From Lactonifactor longoviformis DSM 17459 (GTDB lineage Bacteria > Bacillota > Clostridia > Lachnospirales > Lachnospiraceae): a stretch of 64,000 bases of DNA. A program made the translations under genes and the position numbers. The stretch spans positions 67,538-131,537 of the forward strand of contig NZ_FQVI01000001.1 in assembly GCF_900129135.1 (NCBI RefSeq), read 5' to 3'. The notes below the pieces were generated by a model. The model ran no database searches, had not been told where the DNA came from, and saw only the letters and a program-made list of their open reading frames with translations. How positions within the stretch are numbered: the first letter of the stretch is position 1; every line of letters begins with the position of its first letter. Below, piece by piece: positions 29,140-38,169 of the stretch.

Positions 29140-29415
29140 ATGAAGCTCGAGGTGAAATAGTCGGCGAGCGGAGTGTCGCAGACGGACGGTCAAGGGAGGA
29201 GGTCTTGGGGCCAGGGGTACTGGGTGGATCTGCTTGCTGCTGCGTTTCTCCTCAGCTAACTGCCTGGCCGTTCACTAAGAAGCTCAGGAAAGCCTTCGCT
29301 CCTAAGTGACCGCCGGCAGTGGATCTTCGGACGCACTCCGTAGTCTGCGCAGTTCCACACAGTACCCCTGGCCCCAAGACCTCCTCCCTCGACCTGGCAG
29401 AGACTCACTTCACAT
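29140..29415. repeat. Intergenic palindromic element, copy B
   Basis: 29194-29222 and 29360-29388 are perfect 29-base inverted repeats (GGGAGGAGGTCTTGGGGCCA core), extended inward by 9 of 11 matches (GGTGGATCTGC). An inner stem pairs ACTGCCTGGCCGTTCACTAAG with CTAAGTGACCGCCGGCAGT. The left flank 29151-29189 is identical to copy A. No plausible ORF or RNA family recognised. The transcript of either strand could form a ~200-nt hairpin. Confidence 0.8.
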
Positions 29416-29526
29416 TCACGGAAAACGGGGGGGAAAGGTCGAGAGTTGTACACTTTTCCTCTTATTTCGCACTATTGTCCGCTTGATGTTTTGGATAAAT
29501 AGCGACCCCCCTGGAACTTCCCTATA

Positions 29527-29866
29527 CCCAGGTGAGAGGAATCCTGCGGCAGCGGGCTGGCTGGTTCGTACGGGAGGAAGGCTTAAGTTCCGCGGACGAT
29601 TCCGCAGGAGTGACTAGAGAGTCTTAGGCAAAACCGGGATTTCCGCAGGAGATTTTTTCGGCAGTCAGAGCCGAAAAAAAGTGAGCATGTGCAGAGAATG
29701 CACATCAAGCATTCTTTGCACATACGAACGGTGCTCCGGCGGGGATTCCGGTTTTGTCTTAGACTCTCTTCGCGACGGAGGTGTCCCCGGAACTTAAGCC
29801 TCCCTCCCGCCCGGACCAGCCAGCCCGCTGCCGCGGGAGTCCTCTCACCGTCCCCCTGCCACCTAC
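29527..29866. repeat. Intergenic palindromic element, copy C (about 110-bp imperfect arms)
   Basis: The left arm (~29530-29645) and right arm (~29738-29848) are reverse complements along their length with mismatches; shared blocks include GCGGCAGCGGGCTGGCTGG, GGCTTAAGTTCC and CAAAACCGG. The centre holds two hairpins: TTTTTTCGGC..GCCGAAAAAA and ATGTGCAGAGAATGC..GCATTCTTTGCACAT. The right end matches the right part of copy A. Noncoding. Confidence 0.8.
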
Positions 29867-29933
29867 ACCTGCCGTCCTGAATCACCTTGAGCCGAAGTCC
29901 AAGCGCTACACCCCTAAATCCCAATTTTCAACA

Positions 29934-29962
29934 AAAAAGGAGCTGCATCACCTGCAGCCCCA
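29934..29962 (-). terminator. Terminator of the SH3-domain protein gene
   Basis: GGGGCTGCAGGTGATGCAGC then TCCTTTTTTG on the minus strand: a 9-bp stem with a T run, just past the stop at 29968. Confidence 0.88.
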
Positions 29963-29967
29963 TACTA

Positions 29968-30888
29968 TCACTGTAACAAATCCCCGCGGACATACCCTGT
30001 CTTGCCGTCAAACTCGATCTTAATCCAGCCATTATCCGCATTCTCTATTTTCTTTACCTGTTCACCAGCCTCTAATTCACCGATTTTTTCTGAATCAGTA
30101 TCTGCTTCTGCTCTGACGTTGCATCCATTGATTGCCGAAACTGTAGAACCGTCGGCAGCCATGCTGGCAGTGGTAGTTTCACTTCCAAGCTGGTCTTCAA
30201 ACTCCCGAAGCTTGTCATCCGATTCCTGGGCTTCCTGGAATTCTTTCTGCACCTTGCTAATCAGTTCTTTTACATCTTCTTCCTGAACCACTTTGGCAAT
30301 ATAGTCCTGGACTTCTTTGTCATCATCATCTTTATGGATGTATACCTTTCCCTCATCATCTGTCTCAACATATACCTGAGTCAAACCGGGGGCAGGTGTG
30401 TCAATATCTACAAATTTCAGGTCATAGGAGACAAATACTACATAACTTCCCTCTGTCAGACCTTTTTTGGTGTAAGTGTCAATATTGCTGTAGCTTTCAA
30501 TGTATGTAGAATTCAGCACTTTGGCCTCATCTGCAGAATCAAAGCTGTCTGTTACTCTTTTCATACTGTCAATATCTTTGTTGCCCCAGGCAGTATAAAA
30601 AGTATTGATGATTGCATTTACTTCAGGGTAGGCATTTTTCTGTAAGGCATCCTTGTCTTCTGTATTCGTATCTTGTGCATCTTTGGAAGAGTCATCTGAT
30701 TTTTCGGATCCGCCAGATGTTTTTTCCTGTTCCGTTTTCTGTTTGGGCTCACTGCCTTTATCCTTATCTCCAGAACCGAATAAGGCTTTTGCTCCAAAAA
30801 ACAGAACCACAAGAACGACTAAAATCGCCAGACCAAGTAAGATATATCTTAGGTTGTCTGACAGCCATTCTCTAAAATTGTCTAACAT
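29968..30888 (-). CDS. Membrane-anchored SH3b-domain protein
   Basis: 306 residues. Short cytoplasmic N-terminus, one membrane segment (~14-36, YILLGLAILVVLVVLFFGAK), a charged Lys/Asp/Ser/Glu-rich linker (~40-95), a middle NTF2-like alpha/beta region (~95-230; NTFYTAWGNKDIDSMKRVTD) and a C-terminal bacterial SH3 domain (~250-306; NVRAEADTDSEKIGEL, GWIKIEFDGKTGYV). Such proteins usually bind peptidoglycan from the outer membrane face. Single gene with its own terminator; AAAGGAGGAC stands before the ATG. Confidence 0.9.
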   Translation of the reverse strand: MLDNFREWLSDNLRYILLGLAILVVLVVLFFGAKALFGSGDKDKGSEPKQKTEQEKTSGGSEKSDDSSKDAQDTNTEDKDALQKNAYPEVNAIINTFYTAWGNKDIDSMKRVTDSFDSADEAKVLNSTYIESYSNIDTYTKKGLTEGSYVVFVSYDLKFVDIDTPAPGLTQVYVETDDEGKVYIHKDDDDKEVQDYIAKVVQEEDVKELISKVQKEFQEAQESDDKLREFEDQLGSETTTASMAADGSTVSAINGCNVRAEADTDSEKIGELEAGEQVKKIENADNGWIKIEFDGKTGYVRGDLLQ

Positions 30889-30961
30889 GATTGTCCTCCT
30901 TTAAACCATAGCATTCAATCTCCCTTATTCTTGCTATGCTCTCCCCCTATAGTGAAACAAA

Positions 30962-31034
30962 CGCATCCGGAGGGATTCGAACCCCCGACACGTGGTACCG
31001 GAAACCACTGCTCTATCCCCTGAGCTACGGATGC
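30962..31034 (-). tRNA. tRNA-Arg (anticodon CCG)
   Basis: Minus strand folds as a full cloverleaf: acceptor GCATCCG/CGGATGC, D arm GCTC..GAGC, anticodon stem GTGGT/ACCAC around loop TTCCGGT (anticodon CCG, reads CGG), T arm with GGTTCGAAT. Discriminator G; CCA not encoded. Independent of neighbouring genes. Confidence 0.97.
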
Positions 31035-31136
31035 ATATCAGTCACTATTAATCAATCACCCAGCTATCATACCATAAAATTTTGAACTTGTAAAGGCAGA
31101 GGGGAAATTTATTGGCGCTTCCCCCCTGCATACGGT

Positions 31137-32042
31137 CTAAATTAAGGCCGCTATTTTACGTTCTCTCCGGTCAAAATAGTATACATGATCTGAGAGTATC
31201 TCTGTAGGTTCCACATGGGAGGCATTCACCTCCCGCACCATTGCAGACAGTTCTGAAGGGGAATATTCCCCGGAATCGGGGATTAGAATACATTCGTGAA
31301 TACTGCTGGGCAGTATATAAAAGCTGGCCTTTAGAATACGGCCGATATGATTCAAAAGCTCTGGGTACAGGAGACAGGAAGCTCCGTAATACTTATCCTC
31401 ATTTGTAAGTATAAACATGCCGTCGTCCGCCATGTCAGAATCATCTGCGGGTGCTTCCCAATCAGAATCCTCCTCCAGGAGAGCTTGTATCATCTCCCCC
31501 ATCCCCCGAAAGGTATACGGGAGTTTTTCAGGGGTATTGCGGTTTGCTGACTGAAAAAGCTCTTCTTTTGTGATCTTCCAGTGTTCCAGATTGTTGTTGT
31601 GAATCAGTACTGTAGCGCCGGAGAGAGAGGTTTCCTCCAGACGGTAGTAAAAGGCTACTGCCAAGTCCATATAAGGGTAATGAGGAATTCTCTCCAGCAG
31701 TTCTTTGTTTTTTTCATAATTTATTAGTTTATAATAAATCTGATCTTTCACTTTTTGATAATCACCGAAAGCCTCCATGGAGATATCAGATACATTCCCC
31801 AAAAGATACTGCCTTCTTATCTCCCGTACAACCTTGTAGAATTCCAGCCCGCCCTCGAAGGCTTCGTAGTAGGGATCCAGGTAAATCACGGGCGCTATCC
31901 TTTCCTCCTTCTTTCTGATAGAAATCCCCTGGCAACATACGCCATTATTCTTCTGGACCTGCTGAAGCGTAATACTCACCTCCTCTCCCATCTCTTGGCA
32001 GAGGGCATCTCTGAGCCGGAGTCTGAATGTTTTGTAATCCAA
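31137..32042 (-). CDS. DUF5688 family protein
   Basis: About 301 residues from a TTG at 32042 (DYKTFRLRLRDAL), chosen because AGAAAGGA stands 7 bases before it; the longer reading to 32159 starts with an implausible hydrophobic/Cys stretch and no site. Matches the DUF5688 pattern seen in Lachnospiraceae: an N-terminal GVCCQGISI..APVIYLDPYYEAFEGG block, a middle KLINYEKNKELL block, and a C-terminal SIHECILIPD block. Cytoplasmic. Function is unknown for the family. Confidence 0.82.
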   Translation of the reverse strand: MDYKTFRLRLRDALCQEMGEEVSITLQQVQKNNGVCCQGISIRKKEERIAPVIYLDPYYEAFEGGLEFYKVVREIRRQYLLGNVSDISMEAFGDYQKVKDQIYYKLINYEKNKELLERIPHYPYMDLAVAFYYRLEETSLSGATVLIHNNNLEHWKITKEELFQSANRNTPEKLPYTFRGMGEMIQALLEEDSDWEAPADDSDMADDGMFILTNEDKYYGASCLLYPELLNHIGRILKASFYILPSSIHECILIPDSGEYSPSELSAMVREVNASHVEPTEILSDHVYYFDRRERKIAALI

Positions 32043-32218
32043 ATAATCATCCTTTCTGTAGATTTTTTTATTTTTATACGGCTTTTTTCTGCAGTGTACC
32101 CTGATTGCGCACACGTCCGAAGCAATGAATGCATGAAAAGAAAGCCATAGAAAAACCATAGCCGATAGATCTGTATTTACTTCTTTTTATTATGGGAACT
32201 GGTGCACGAATGTGCCTG

Positions 32219-32250
32219 AAAAAAGGACCCGCCGCTTATGACACGGCGGG
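32219..32250 (-). terminator. Terminator of the gltA-like to efp operon
   Basis: CCCGCCG TGTCATAAG CGGCGGG followed by TCCTTTTTTT on the minus strand, 12 bases past the efp stop. Confidence 0.92.
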
Positions 32251-32261
32251 TAATCATGCTG

Positions 32262-32819
32262 TTATACGCGTGAAAGATATTCGCCAGATCTGGTATCAAT
32301 CTTAATCTTGTCTCCCTGATCCACAAACAGAGGCACATATACCACAGCTCCAGTCTCAACTGTAGCAGGCTTTGTAGCTCCCTGTGCAGTATCTCCCTTA
32401 AAGCCCGGTTCTGTTTCTGTAATCTCCAGTTCAACAAACAGCGGAGGCTCAACAGCGAATACGTTGCCATTATAAGAACATACCTTCACCATCTCATTTT
32501 CTTTTACAAATTTTAATGCATCTCCGATATCGTCAGCGTTTAATGCAATCTGATCATATGTCTCCACATTCATAAAGTGGAATAAGTCACCATCAGAATA
32601 CAGATATTGCATATCAACACGATCAATGTGCGCCTGCGGGAACTTCTCAGTAGGTCTGAAAGTTTTTTCCACAACTCCGCCATTGATAATATTTTTTAAC
32701 TTTGTTCTAACAAACGCAGCACCTTTTCCTGGTTTTACATGCTGAAATTCGATAATTTGAACGACATTACCATCAATCTCTAATGTAATACCATTTCTAA
32801 AATCTCCTGCTGAAATCAT
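32262..32819 (-). CDS. efp: Elongation factor P
   Basis: 185 residues from ATG 32819 ([10 protein letters not shown]), with AGGAGG 9 bases upstream. KOW-like N-terminal domain with the tip loop [12 protein letters not shown] (Lys at the usual modification site), followed by two OB domains ending [12 protein letters not shown]. Relieves ribosome stalling at polyproline. Last gene of the operon. Confidence 0.98.
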   Translation of the reverse strand: MISAGDFRNGITLEIDGNVVQIIEFQHVKPGKGAAFVRTKLKNIINGGVVEKTFRPTEKFPQAHIDRVDMQYLYSDGDLFHFMNVETYDQIALNADDIGDALKFVKENEMVKVCSYNGNVFAVEPPLFVELEITETEPGFKGDTAQGATKPATVETGAVVYVPLFVDQGDKIKIDTRSGEYLSRV

Positions 32820-32890
32820 ATAGATATTCCTCCTTAATCGTACCTCAGGAAAATCCAAATATTTTCCCGCTATCTTACATTCTATAATAC

Positions 32891-33397
32891 CTAATCTAAA
32901 TTTTCAACTATTTTCTCAATAATCTTTCCAAAGGACTGTCTGCTGGTGTCGACTTCCAGGTCCGCCGCTTCCCGGTAAGCCTCCTCTCTTTCCTCCATTA
33001 ATGAGATGATCTTCTTCCGGAGATCACCGCCCTGAAGCATAGGTCTTGAAGTGTCTGTCTCCAGCCTTTCCGCCAGAACATCCACAGTAGCAGTCAAAAA
33101 AATCACTTTCCCCATGTTTCTAAGGTACGGCTTATTCTGGGACTGCACAGGGAGTCCGCCGCCCACGGATATGACACAGGGGCTGCTCGTCTCTGAAAGC
33201 TCTTTTATGGCCTCTGTCTCCAGCTGCCTGAAATACGTCTCTCCAAATCCTGCGAAAATATCACTCACAGACATTCCCATTTTCTGTTCAATCATTTCAT
33301 CTGTATCTACAAAAGTGAGGTCCAGACGTTTTGCAAGCCTTTTTCCTACGGAGGTCTTCCCGCACCCCATAAAACCAATCAGCACTATGTGATTCAC
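32891..33397 (-). CDS. aroK: Shikimate kinase
   Basis: 168 residues, GTG start with GAGGAA upstream. P-loop [11 protein letters not shown], shikimate-binding DTDEMIE, Arg of [14 protein letters not shown] and the adenine-lid Arg (SRPML). Phosphorylates shikimate in aromatic amino acid synthesis. Starts 2 bases after the yqeG stop region; alone without other aro genes here. Confidence 0.97.
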   Translation of the reverse strand: MNHIVLIGFMGCGKTSVGKRLAKRLDLTFVDTDEMIEQKMGMSVSDIFAGFGETYFRQLETEAIKELSETSSPCVISVGGGLPVQSQNKPYLRNMGKVIFLTATVDVLAERLETDTSRPMLQGGDLRKKIISLMEEREEAYREAADLEVDTSRQSFGKIIEKIVENLD

Positions 33398-33398
33398 T

Positions 33399-33899
33399 TT
33401 ATATTCCTCTTTTCTTTTTGTAAAAATATAGCACTATTTTCTCCAGATACCGTTTCAGCACAATCTGTATCTCCTCCCTGGGATGTATGGGCTGCACTAA
33501 AACGGTGGGGATTCCGGCTCTTTTTGCGCCATAGATATCTGTAAAGAGCTGATCACCGATAAATAACGTATTTGTCTGATTGGTCCCCAGCAGTTTCATG
33601 GCTCTGAGATAATTCTTTGGGGAGGGTTTGTGGGCATTCTCTATAAATTTGACCTGTACCTGTTCATTAAAAGATGCTACTCTCTCCCGCCGATTGTTTG
33701 AGATCAGACAGCAGCCGAATCCCAATTCCTTTAGATGGGAAAAAAGCTCCATGGCTCTTTTGTCCGCCGGCGCTCCATGAGGCACCAGTGTATTGTCAAT
33801 ATCAAAAAGCAGCCCCCGGTATCCTTCCCGGTACAAGCGGTCAAAATCTATCTTATAGGCAGATTCCAGATATTCATCCGGATAAAATTTTTCAAACAT
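33399..33899 (-). CDS. YqeG family HAD IIIA-type phosphatase
   Basis: 166 residues. HAD motif I FDIDNTLVPH, motif II LISNN, motif III Lys in AHKPSP and motif IV FIGDQLFTDIYGAKRAG. YqeG-type proteins resemble phosphatidylglycerophosphate phosphatases and cluster with aro and ribosome-related genes in Firmicutes. Function here is inferred only from family. GAGGAA lies in the end of the upstream transporter gene, so translation is likely coupled. Confidence 0.93.
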   Translation of the reverse strand: MFEKFYPDEYLESAYKIDFDRLYREGYRGLLFDIDNTLVPHGAPADKRAMELFSHLKELGFGCCLISNNRRERVASFNEQVQVKFIENAHKPSPKNYLRAMKLLGTNQTNTLFIGDQLFTDIYGAKRAGIPTVLVQPIHPREEIQIVLKRYLEKIVLYFYKKKRGI

Positions 33900-33901
33900 A
33901 T

Positions 33902-34816
33902 CTATTCCTCCGTCTTTCTCTCCCTCACGACCGGCATTCTCAAAAATTCCAACTTCGTCTCAGCCGTAATAACTGCGGCAAAAAGCAGCAGACATCCCAC
34001 GATCATTCTGCCTGTCATTATCTCTCCCAAAAGCAGAACCGAAAACAGGACTCCGAATACGGATTCCATAGATAAAAGAAGGGATGCTGTGTTGGGTGTC
34101 GTATATTTCTGGCAGACATTCTGAAGGAGAAATGCCAGCATGGTGCTCAGTACGCCGAGATACAGCATCCCGATGATAATGTCTTTTTGGAATGCCCCTG
34201 CAGGGAATCCCCCGTCCATAACCGGAGATACTATCCACGAAAAAATCGCTGCAAACCCCAGCTGCAGAATGGTAAGAACTACAGGATCCTGCTTTTCCGT
34301 GTACCGATCAATATAAATCATATGAAGCGCATACCCGAATCCACAGATTAAGGTAAGCACATCACCTATATTCATGGTCAAATCGCCTTTCAGCGACAGC
34401 ATTCCAATCCCCACAATGGCAAGGAATGCCGCAGCAATACAGAATGCATCCGGCTTTTTATGATTCATCATCCAATGTAAAAAAGGGACAATTACCACAT
34501 AAACTGTAGTTAAAAAAGCATTCTTACCCGCTGTTGTATAGTCACATCCTATTGTCTGCAGAAGATAACTCATAAATAGAAGGAACCCTAACACAGCTCC
34601 TTCTTTTATTATTTTCCTATTTAGAAACTTTAGACGCTTCCAAAAAATAGCTGCCAGGAGTACGGCAGCGATGGTAAAACGAAATGCCAGCATATAAGAG
34701 GCTGGTATCAGATCCAGGGAGTTTTTCACTACCACAAATGCAAATCCCCAGATAATTGCTGTTCCCAAAAGCCCAAAGCTGGCTAAAACTTGTATTTTCT
34801 TATCTGTTGTACTCAC
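33902..34816 (-). CDS. EamA/DMT family transporter
   Basis: 304 residues, ten predicted helices in two EamA repeats; GTG start with AGGACAGG upstream. Repeats begin LLGTAIIWGFAFVVVKNSLD and end PNTASLLLSMESVFGVLFSV. DMT exporters move amino acids, nucleotides or other metabolites; the substrate cannot be read. Second half of a tight operon, 27 bases after patatin. Confidence 0.94.
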   Translation of the reverse strand: MSTTDKKIQVLASFGLLGTAIIWGFAFVVVKNSLDLIPASYMLAFRFTIAAVLLAAIFWKRLKFLNRKIIKEGAVLGFLLFMSYLLQTIGCDYTTAGKNAFLTTVYVVIVPFLHWMMNHKKPDAFCIAAAFLAIVGIGMLSLKGDLTMNIGDVLTLICGFGYALHMIYIDRYTEKQDPVVLTILQLGFAAIFSWIVSPVMDGGFPAGAFQKDIIIGMLYLGVLSTMLAFLLQNVCQKYTTPNTASLLLSMESVFGVLFSVLLLGEIMTGRMIVGCLLLFAAVITAETKLEFLRMPVVRERKTEE

Positions 34817-34842
34817 AATACTTTTCCTGTCCTTATTTCCTT

Positions 34843-35703
34843 CTATTTCTCCAAAAAATCCTTCATGGCTTCAAACTGTTCTTTCATTGTATCATAACCA
34901 TGCTGATAAAACTCTATAAGATGTTCATACTTTTGTTCCGTTCTGGATACTGGTTTTACAGAGGGGCGTACCACGAAAACTTTTCCCTCTCTCTCCCATT
35001 TTTCAATATACTCCAATGTCCTGTTATACCGATCCGCACGGGAGAATATCGTTCGAATCAGATTTGGATACCCGGAGTAGGCTGCCACATACAGGCTTTT
35101 GCTTTTTTTTAGATTTCTTTTTCTGTAGCCGTAATTCCTTGTGAGAATAATGACATTCTTTTTATGTCCTGTTTTCAGGGAATGTATAATGGGAATAGAA
35201 TCCGCCAATCCGCCGTCCAGATAAGGAATGCCGTCTACGGTGACCATAGGGCTTGCCAGAGGAATGCTGCTGGAAGCTCTGCATATTTTCATAAGTCTTT
35301 CCTTTTTTACCGTCTCATTCAGATACTCAGCTTTACCTGTGATACAATTGGTAACCACCAGTTCGCACTGAAGAGAAGACTGAAAGTACGTATCGTAATC
35401 AAAAGGATAGATTTCATTGGGATATTTATCGAAAATCATGTCCATATCAAAGAGACTTCTGTTTTTAATTGTCTTTTTCAAGTCAAAATAACGATTTTCT
35501 TTCTCTTTGTGTATCATACAGTCTTTCGTCCTGCCCGCCTGCCTTGACACATAGTCTACGGCATTGCAGGCGCCGGCAGAGACTCCTGCAATATAAGGAA
35601 TATAGTAATCCTGTTCCATAAGATAATCCAGGGCCCCGGAAGTAAAGACGCCTCTTGTGGCGCCTCCTTCCAATACAAGACCTGAACCTTTTTTTGCTGT
35701 CAT
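34843..35703 (-). CDS. Patatin-like phospholipase
   Basis: 286 residues from ATG 35703 (MTAKKGSGLV), preceded by AGGAGA; this start clears the citrate synthase stop at 35720. Oxyanion hole GGATRG, nucleophile elbow GVSAG with catalytic Ser, and catalytic Asp in DGG (PYLDGGLADSIP). Predicted cytoplasmic acyl hydrolase of the RssA/YjjU kind. Physiological lipid unknown. Confidence 0.94.
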   Translation of the reverse strand: MTAKKGSGLVLEGGATRGVFTSGALDYLMEQDYYIPYIAGVSAGACNAVDYVSRQAGRTKDCMIHKEKENRYFDLKKTIKNRSLFDMDMIFDKYPNEIYPFDYDTYFQSSLQCELVVTNCITGKAEYLNETVKKERLMKICRASSSIPLASPMVTVDGIPYLDGGLADSIPIIHSLKTGHKKNVIILTRNYGYRKRNLKKSKSLYVAAYSGYPNLIRTIFSRADRYNRTLEYIEKWEREGKVFVVRPSVKPVSRTEQKYEHLIEFYQHGYDTMKEQFEAMKDFLEK

Positions 35704-35719
35704 ATTTATACGTCTCCTA

Positions 35720-37084
35720 TTATTTTCTGTCATGCAGCGGGGTATACGCCTGTTCCGGCATAACGCTCTTATAAGCCGGCCGTATAATTTTGTCTGTGTT
35801 GATCAGCTCCTCCATCCTGTGAGCACTCCATCCTACAATACGTGCGATGGCAAACATAGGGGTATAGAGCTCCAACGGAAGATTCAGCATACTGTAGACA
35901 AATCCGCTGTAAAAGTCTACATTGGCGCTTACACCTTTATATATATGGCGTTCCTCAGCAATTACCTGTGGGGCAAGGCGCTCTACCATAGAATACAGGC
36001 CGTAATCCTTATTCCTGCCTTTTTCTTTTGCCAGCTTCTCTACGAAGCCCTTAAATATCTGAGCTCTCGGATCAGAAATAGAATATACCGCATGACCCAT
36101 ACCATAGATAAGCCCTCGTTTGTCAAAGGCCTCCCTGTGGAGAAGTTTTACCAGATAATTTCTGACTTCGTCCTCGTCCTTCCAGTCATGCACATGTTTT
36201 TTCATATCATCAAACATGCTGACTACCTTAATATTTGCTCCGCCGTGTTTCGGACCTTTTAAGGAACCTAATGCTGCGGCTATGGTAGAATACGTATCCG
36301 TGCCGGAGGAAGAAACCACATGGGTTGTAAAGGTAGAGTTATTACCGCCGCCATGTTCCATATGGAGAACCAGGGCAAGATCCAGAATAGTTGCTTCCAG
36401 AGGTGTATACTCTTTATCCGGCCTCAGCATTAACAGGATGTTCTCTGCAGTTGACAGTTCCTTTGCGGGATGGTGAATGAAAAGGCTTTTATCCTTATTA
36501 TAATGCTGGTGGGCCTGGTATCCATATACGGAAAGCATGGGAAATACACTGATGAGATTGATACATTGACGAAGTACGTTTGGAAGAGAGATATCTTCCG
36601 GATTCTTATCGTAGGAATATAAAGTGAGAACGCTTCTGGACAGAGTATTCATCATATCCCTGCTTGGTGCTTTCATAATTACATCTCTGACAAAATTTCT
36701 GGGCAGAGAGCGCTGGGCTGCCAGCATCTTTTTAAATTCTTCCAGTTGAGTTTCTGTGGGCAGAACACCGAACAGAAGCAGATACGTTACTTCCTCAAAA
36801 CCAAACCGCTTCTCCTGAAGAAATCCCCGGGTTAAGTCGTAGATGTTAATGCCTCTGTAATATAACTCTCCCTCACAGGGAACAGACTCACCATCTACTT
36901 CTTTATATGCCTGTATATTGGAAATCTGTGTCAAACCTGCCAGTACACCTTTTCCGTTCAAGTCGCGGAGTCCGCGCTTCACATCGTACTTTCCATATAG
37001 AGAAACGTCCATTTTACTGTTATCCAGGCAAATCTGTGTCAATTCTTCTAGCTGTGGTGTCACCTTCATATTAAATGCTGCCAT
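35720..37084 (-). CDS. Citrate synthase
   Basis: 454 residues, longer than the ~370-residue citZ type. Condenses oxaloacetate with acetyl-CoA. Catalytic His and flanking pattern HMEHGGGNNSTFTTHVVSS, GPKHGGANIK with the second His, and the Asp region in SANVDFYSGFVY. In anaerobes it feeds 2-oxoglutarate and glutamate synthesis. First gene of the run to efp; no aconitase or isocitrate dehydrogenase in the window. Confidence 0.96.
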   Translation of the reverse strand: MAAFNMKVTPQLEELTQICLDNSKMDVSLYGKYDVKRGLRDLNGKGVLAGLTQISNIQAYKEVDGESVPCEGELYYRGINIYDLTRGFLQEKRFGFEEVTYLLLFGVLPTETQLEEFKKMLAAQRSLPRNFVRDVIMKAPSRDMMNTLSRSVLTLYSYDKNPEDISLPNVLRQCINLISVFPMLSVYGYQAHQHYNKDKSLFIHHPAKELSTAENILLMLRPDKEYTPLEATILDLALVLHMEHGGGNNSTFTTHVVSSSGTDTYSTIAAALGSLKGPKHGGANIKVVSMFDDMKKHVHDWKDEDEVRNYLVKLLHREAFDKRGLIYGMGHAVYSISDPRAQIFKGFVEKLAKEKGRNKDYGLYSMVERLAPQVIAEERHIYKGVSANVDFYSGFVYSMLNLPLELYTPMFAIARIVGWSAHRMEELINTDKIIRPAYKSVMPEQAYTPLHDRK

Positions 37085-37207
37085 AGTACTTTCTCCCCTT
37101 TCTACTTTTTAAAGTATTTTGTATACTTAACGCATTACTATATTATAGCATTAAAATATAAGGGAGCACAATACAAGGAATTCTAAAATAAATATGAACA
37201 GCATTCA

Positions 37208-38002
37208 TTATCCCAGTGCCACATCCAGTATCATCATTAAAAGAAATCCGGTCATAACCCCCAAAGTTCCCAGATGAGAGTGTTCATCCAGATTTGCCTC
37301 CGGGATCAATTCCTCTGTCACTACATAGATCATGGCCCCTGCCGCAAATGCCAGAAGCCATGGCATTACTGCCTGGGCTCTCATTGCCAGCATAGCCGCC
37401 AGCACACCTGCTATTGGTTCCACAATTCCCGACATGCTGCCATACAAAAATGCTTTCCACCTGGGCAGCCCCTCCTGTCTGAGAGGCAGTGAGATAGCCG
37501 CTCCTTCCGGGAAGTTCTGGATGCCGATTCCGACTGCAAGGGCCACAGCAGCTGCAAGGGCTGCCGGATCCGCCCCTTCTGTCACTGCAAGGGCAAAGGC
37601 AACACCCACTGCCATGCCTTCCGGAGCATTGTGAAGTGTAACCGCGAAAACCAGCATAGTCGTACGTTTTAATTTTGCCGGGAGTCCTTCTCTTGTATTG
37701 GAATTCGCATGAATATGTGGGAGAAGCTTATCCATCAGGCAGAGAAATATCCCTCCCAGGGCAAATCCCCCCGCTGCCGGTATCCATCCAATCAACCCCA
37801 TCTCTTCCGCCTGGTCAATGGCCGGAATCAGCAGGGACCACACGGACGCCGCGATCATTACCCCTGCTGCAAATCCAAGAAAGACTCTCTGGTACTCCTC
37901 TTTCATCTCCTTCCGGAAAAAGAATACTACCGCAGCTCCGAGACTGGTCATTAAAAATGTAAACCCTGTTCCTCCAAGGGCATAAAGCATTGATTGTGCC
38001 AA
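37208..38002 (-). CDS. ZIP family metal transporter
   Basis: 264 residues, about eight helices, TTG start with AGGAGG upstream. Helix IV carries HNAPEGMAVG and helix V NFPEGAAIS, the metal-path residues of ZupT-type ZIP proteins. A His-containing loop (LLPHIHANSNT) lies between helices III and IV. Likely imports Zn or other divalent metal ions. Single gene. Confidence 0.93.
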   Translation of the reverse strand: MAQSMLYALGGTGFTFLMTSLGAAVVFFFRKEMKEEYQRVFLGFAAGVMIAASVWSLLIPAIDQAEEMGLIGWIPAAGGFALGGIFLCLMDKLLPHIHANSNTREGLPAKLKRTTMLVFAVTLHNAPEGMAVGVAFALAVTEGADPAALAAAVALAVGIGIQNFPEGAAISLPLRQEGLPRWKAFLYGSMSGIVEPIAGVLAAMLAMRAQAVMPWLLAFAAGAMIYVVTEELIPEANLDEHSHLGTLGVMTGFLLMMILDVALG

Positions 38003-38086
38003 ATCTTCTACCTCCTTTACGTTAAAGTCTTCTTCATTTTACCATATCCTATTTTAAAAATATAGGGTATCCCTTTCCTCTGCAAA

Positions 38087-38139
38087 TTGTTAACCAAAAT
38101 AATATATTAGTTGACAATCTATATTATTTTTTATATAAT
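38087..38139 (+). promoter_or_regulatory. bioY promoter with BirA operator
   Basis: TTGTTAAC (38087-38094) and GTTGACAA (38110-38117) are the two halves of a BirA-type biotin operator. The right half overlaps the -35 TTGACA (38111-38116). TATAAT follows 17 bases later (38134-38139). Biotin-loaded BirA should repress bioY. Confidence 0.92.
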
Positions 38140-38169
38140 GCTCATAGAAAATGAAAAAGGAGATCACAT

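Noticed and set aside
29256-29924. Several ORFs of 60-113 codons on both strands
   Set aside because: They lie in long palindromes, have Arg/Ser/Cys-rich compositions and no ribosome-binding sites.
31090-31130. Hairpin past the DUF5688 stop (AGGGGGGAA / TTTCCCCTCT)
   Set aside because: Imperfect stem and no T run, so not called a terminator.
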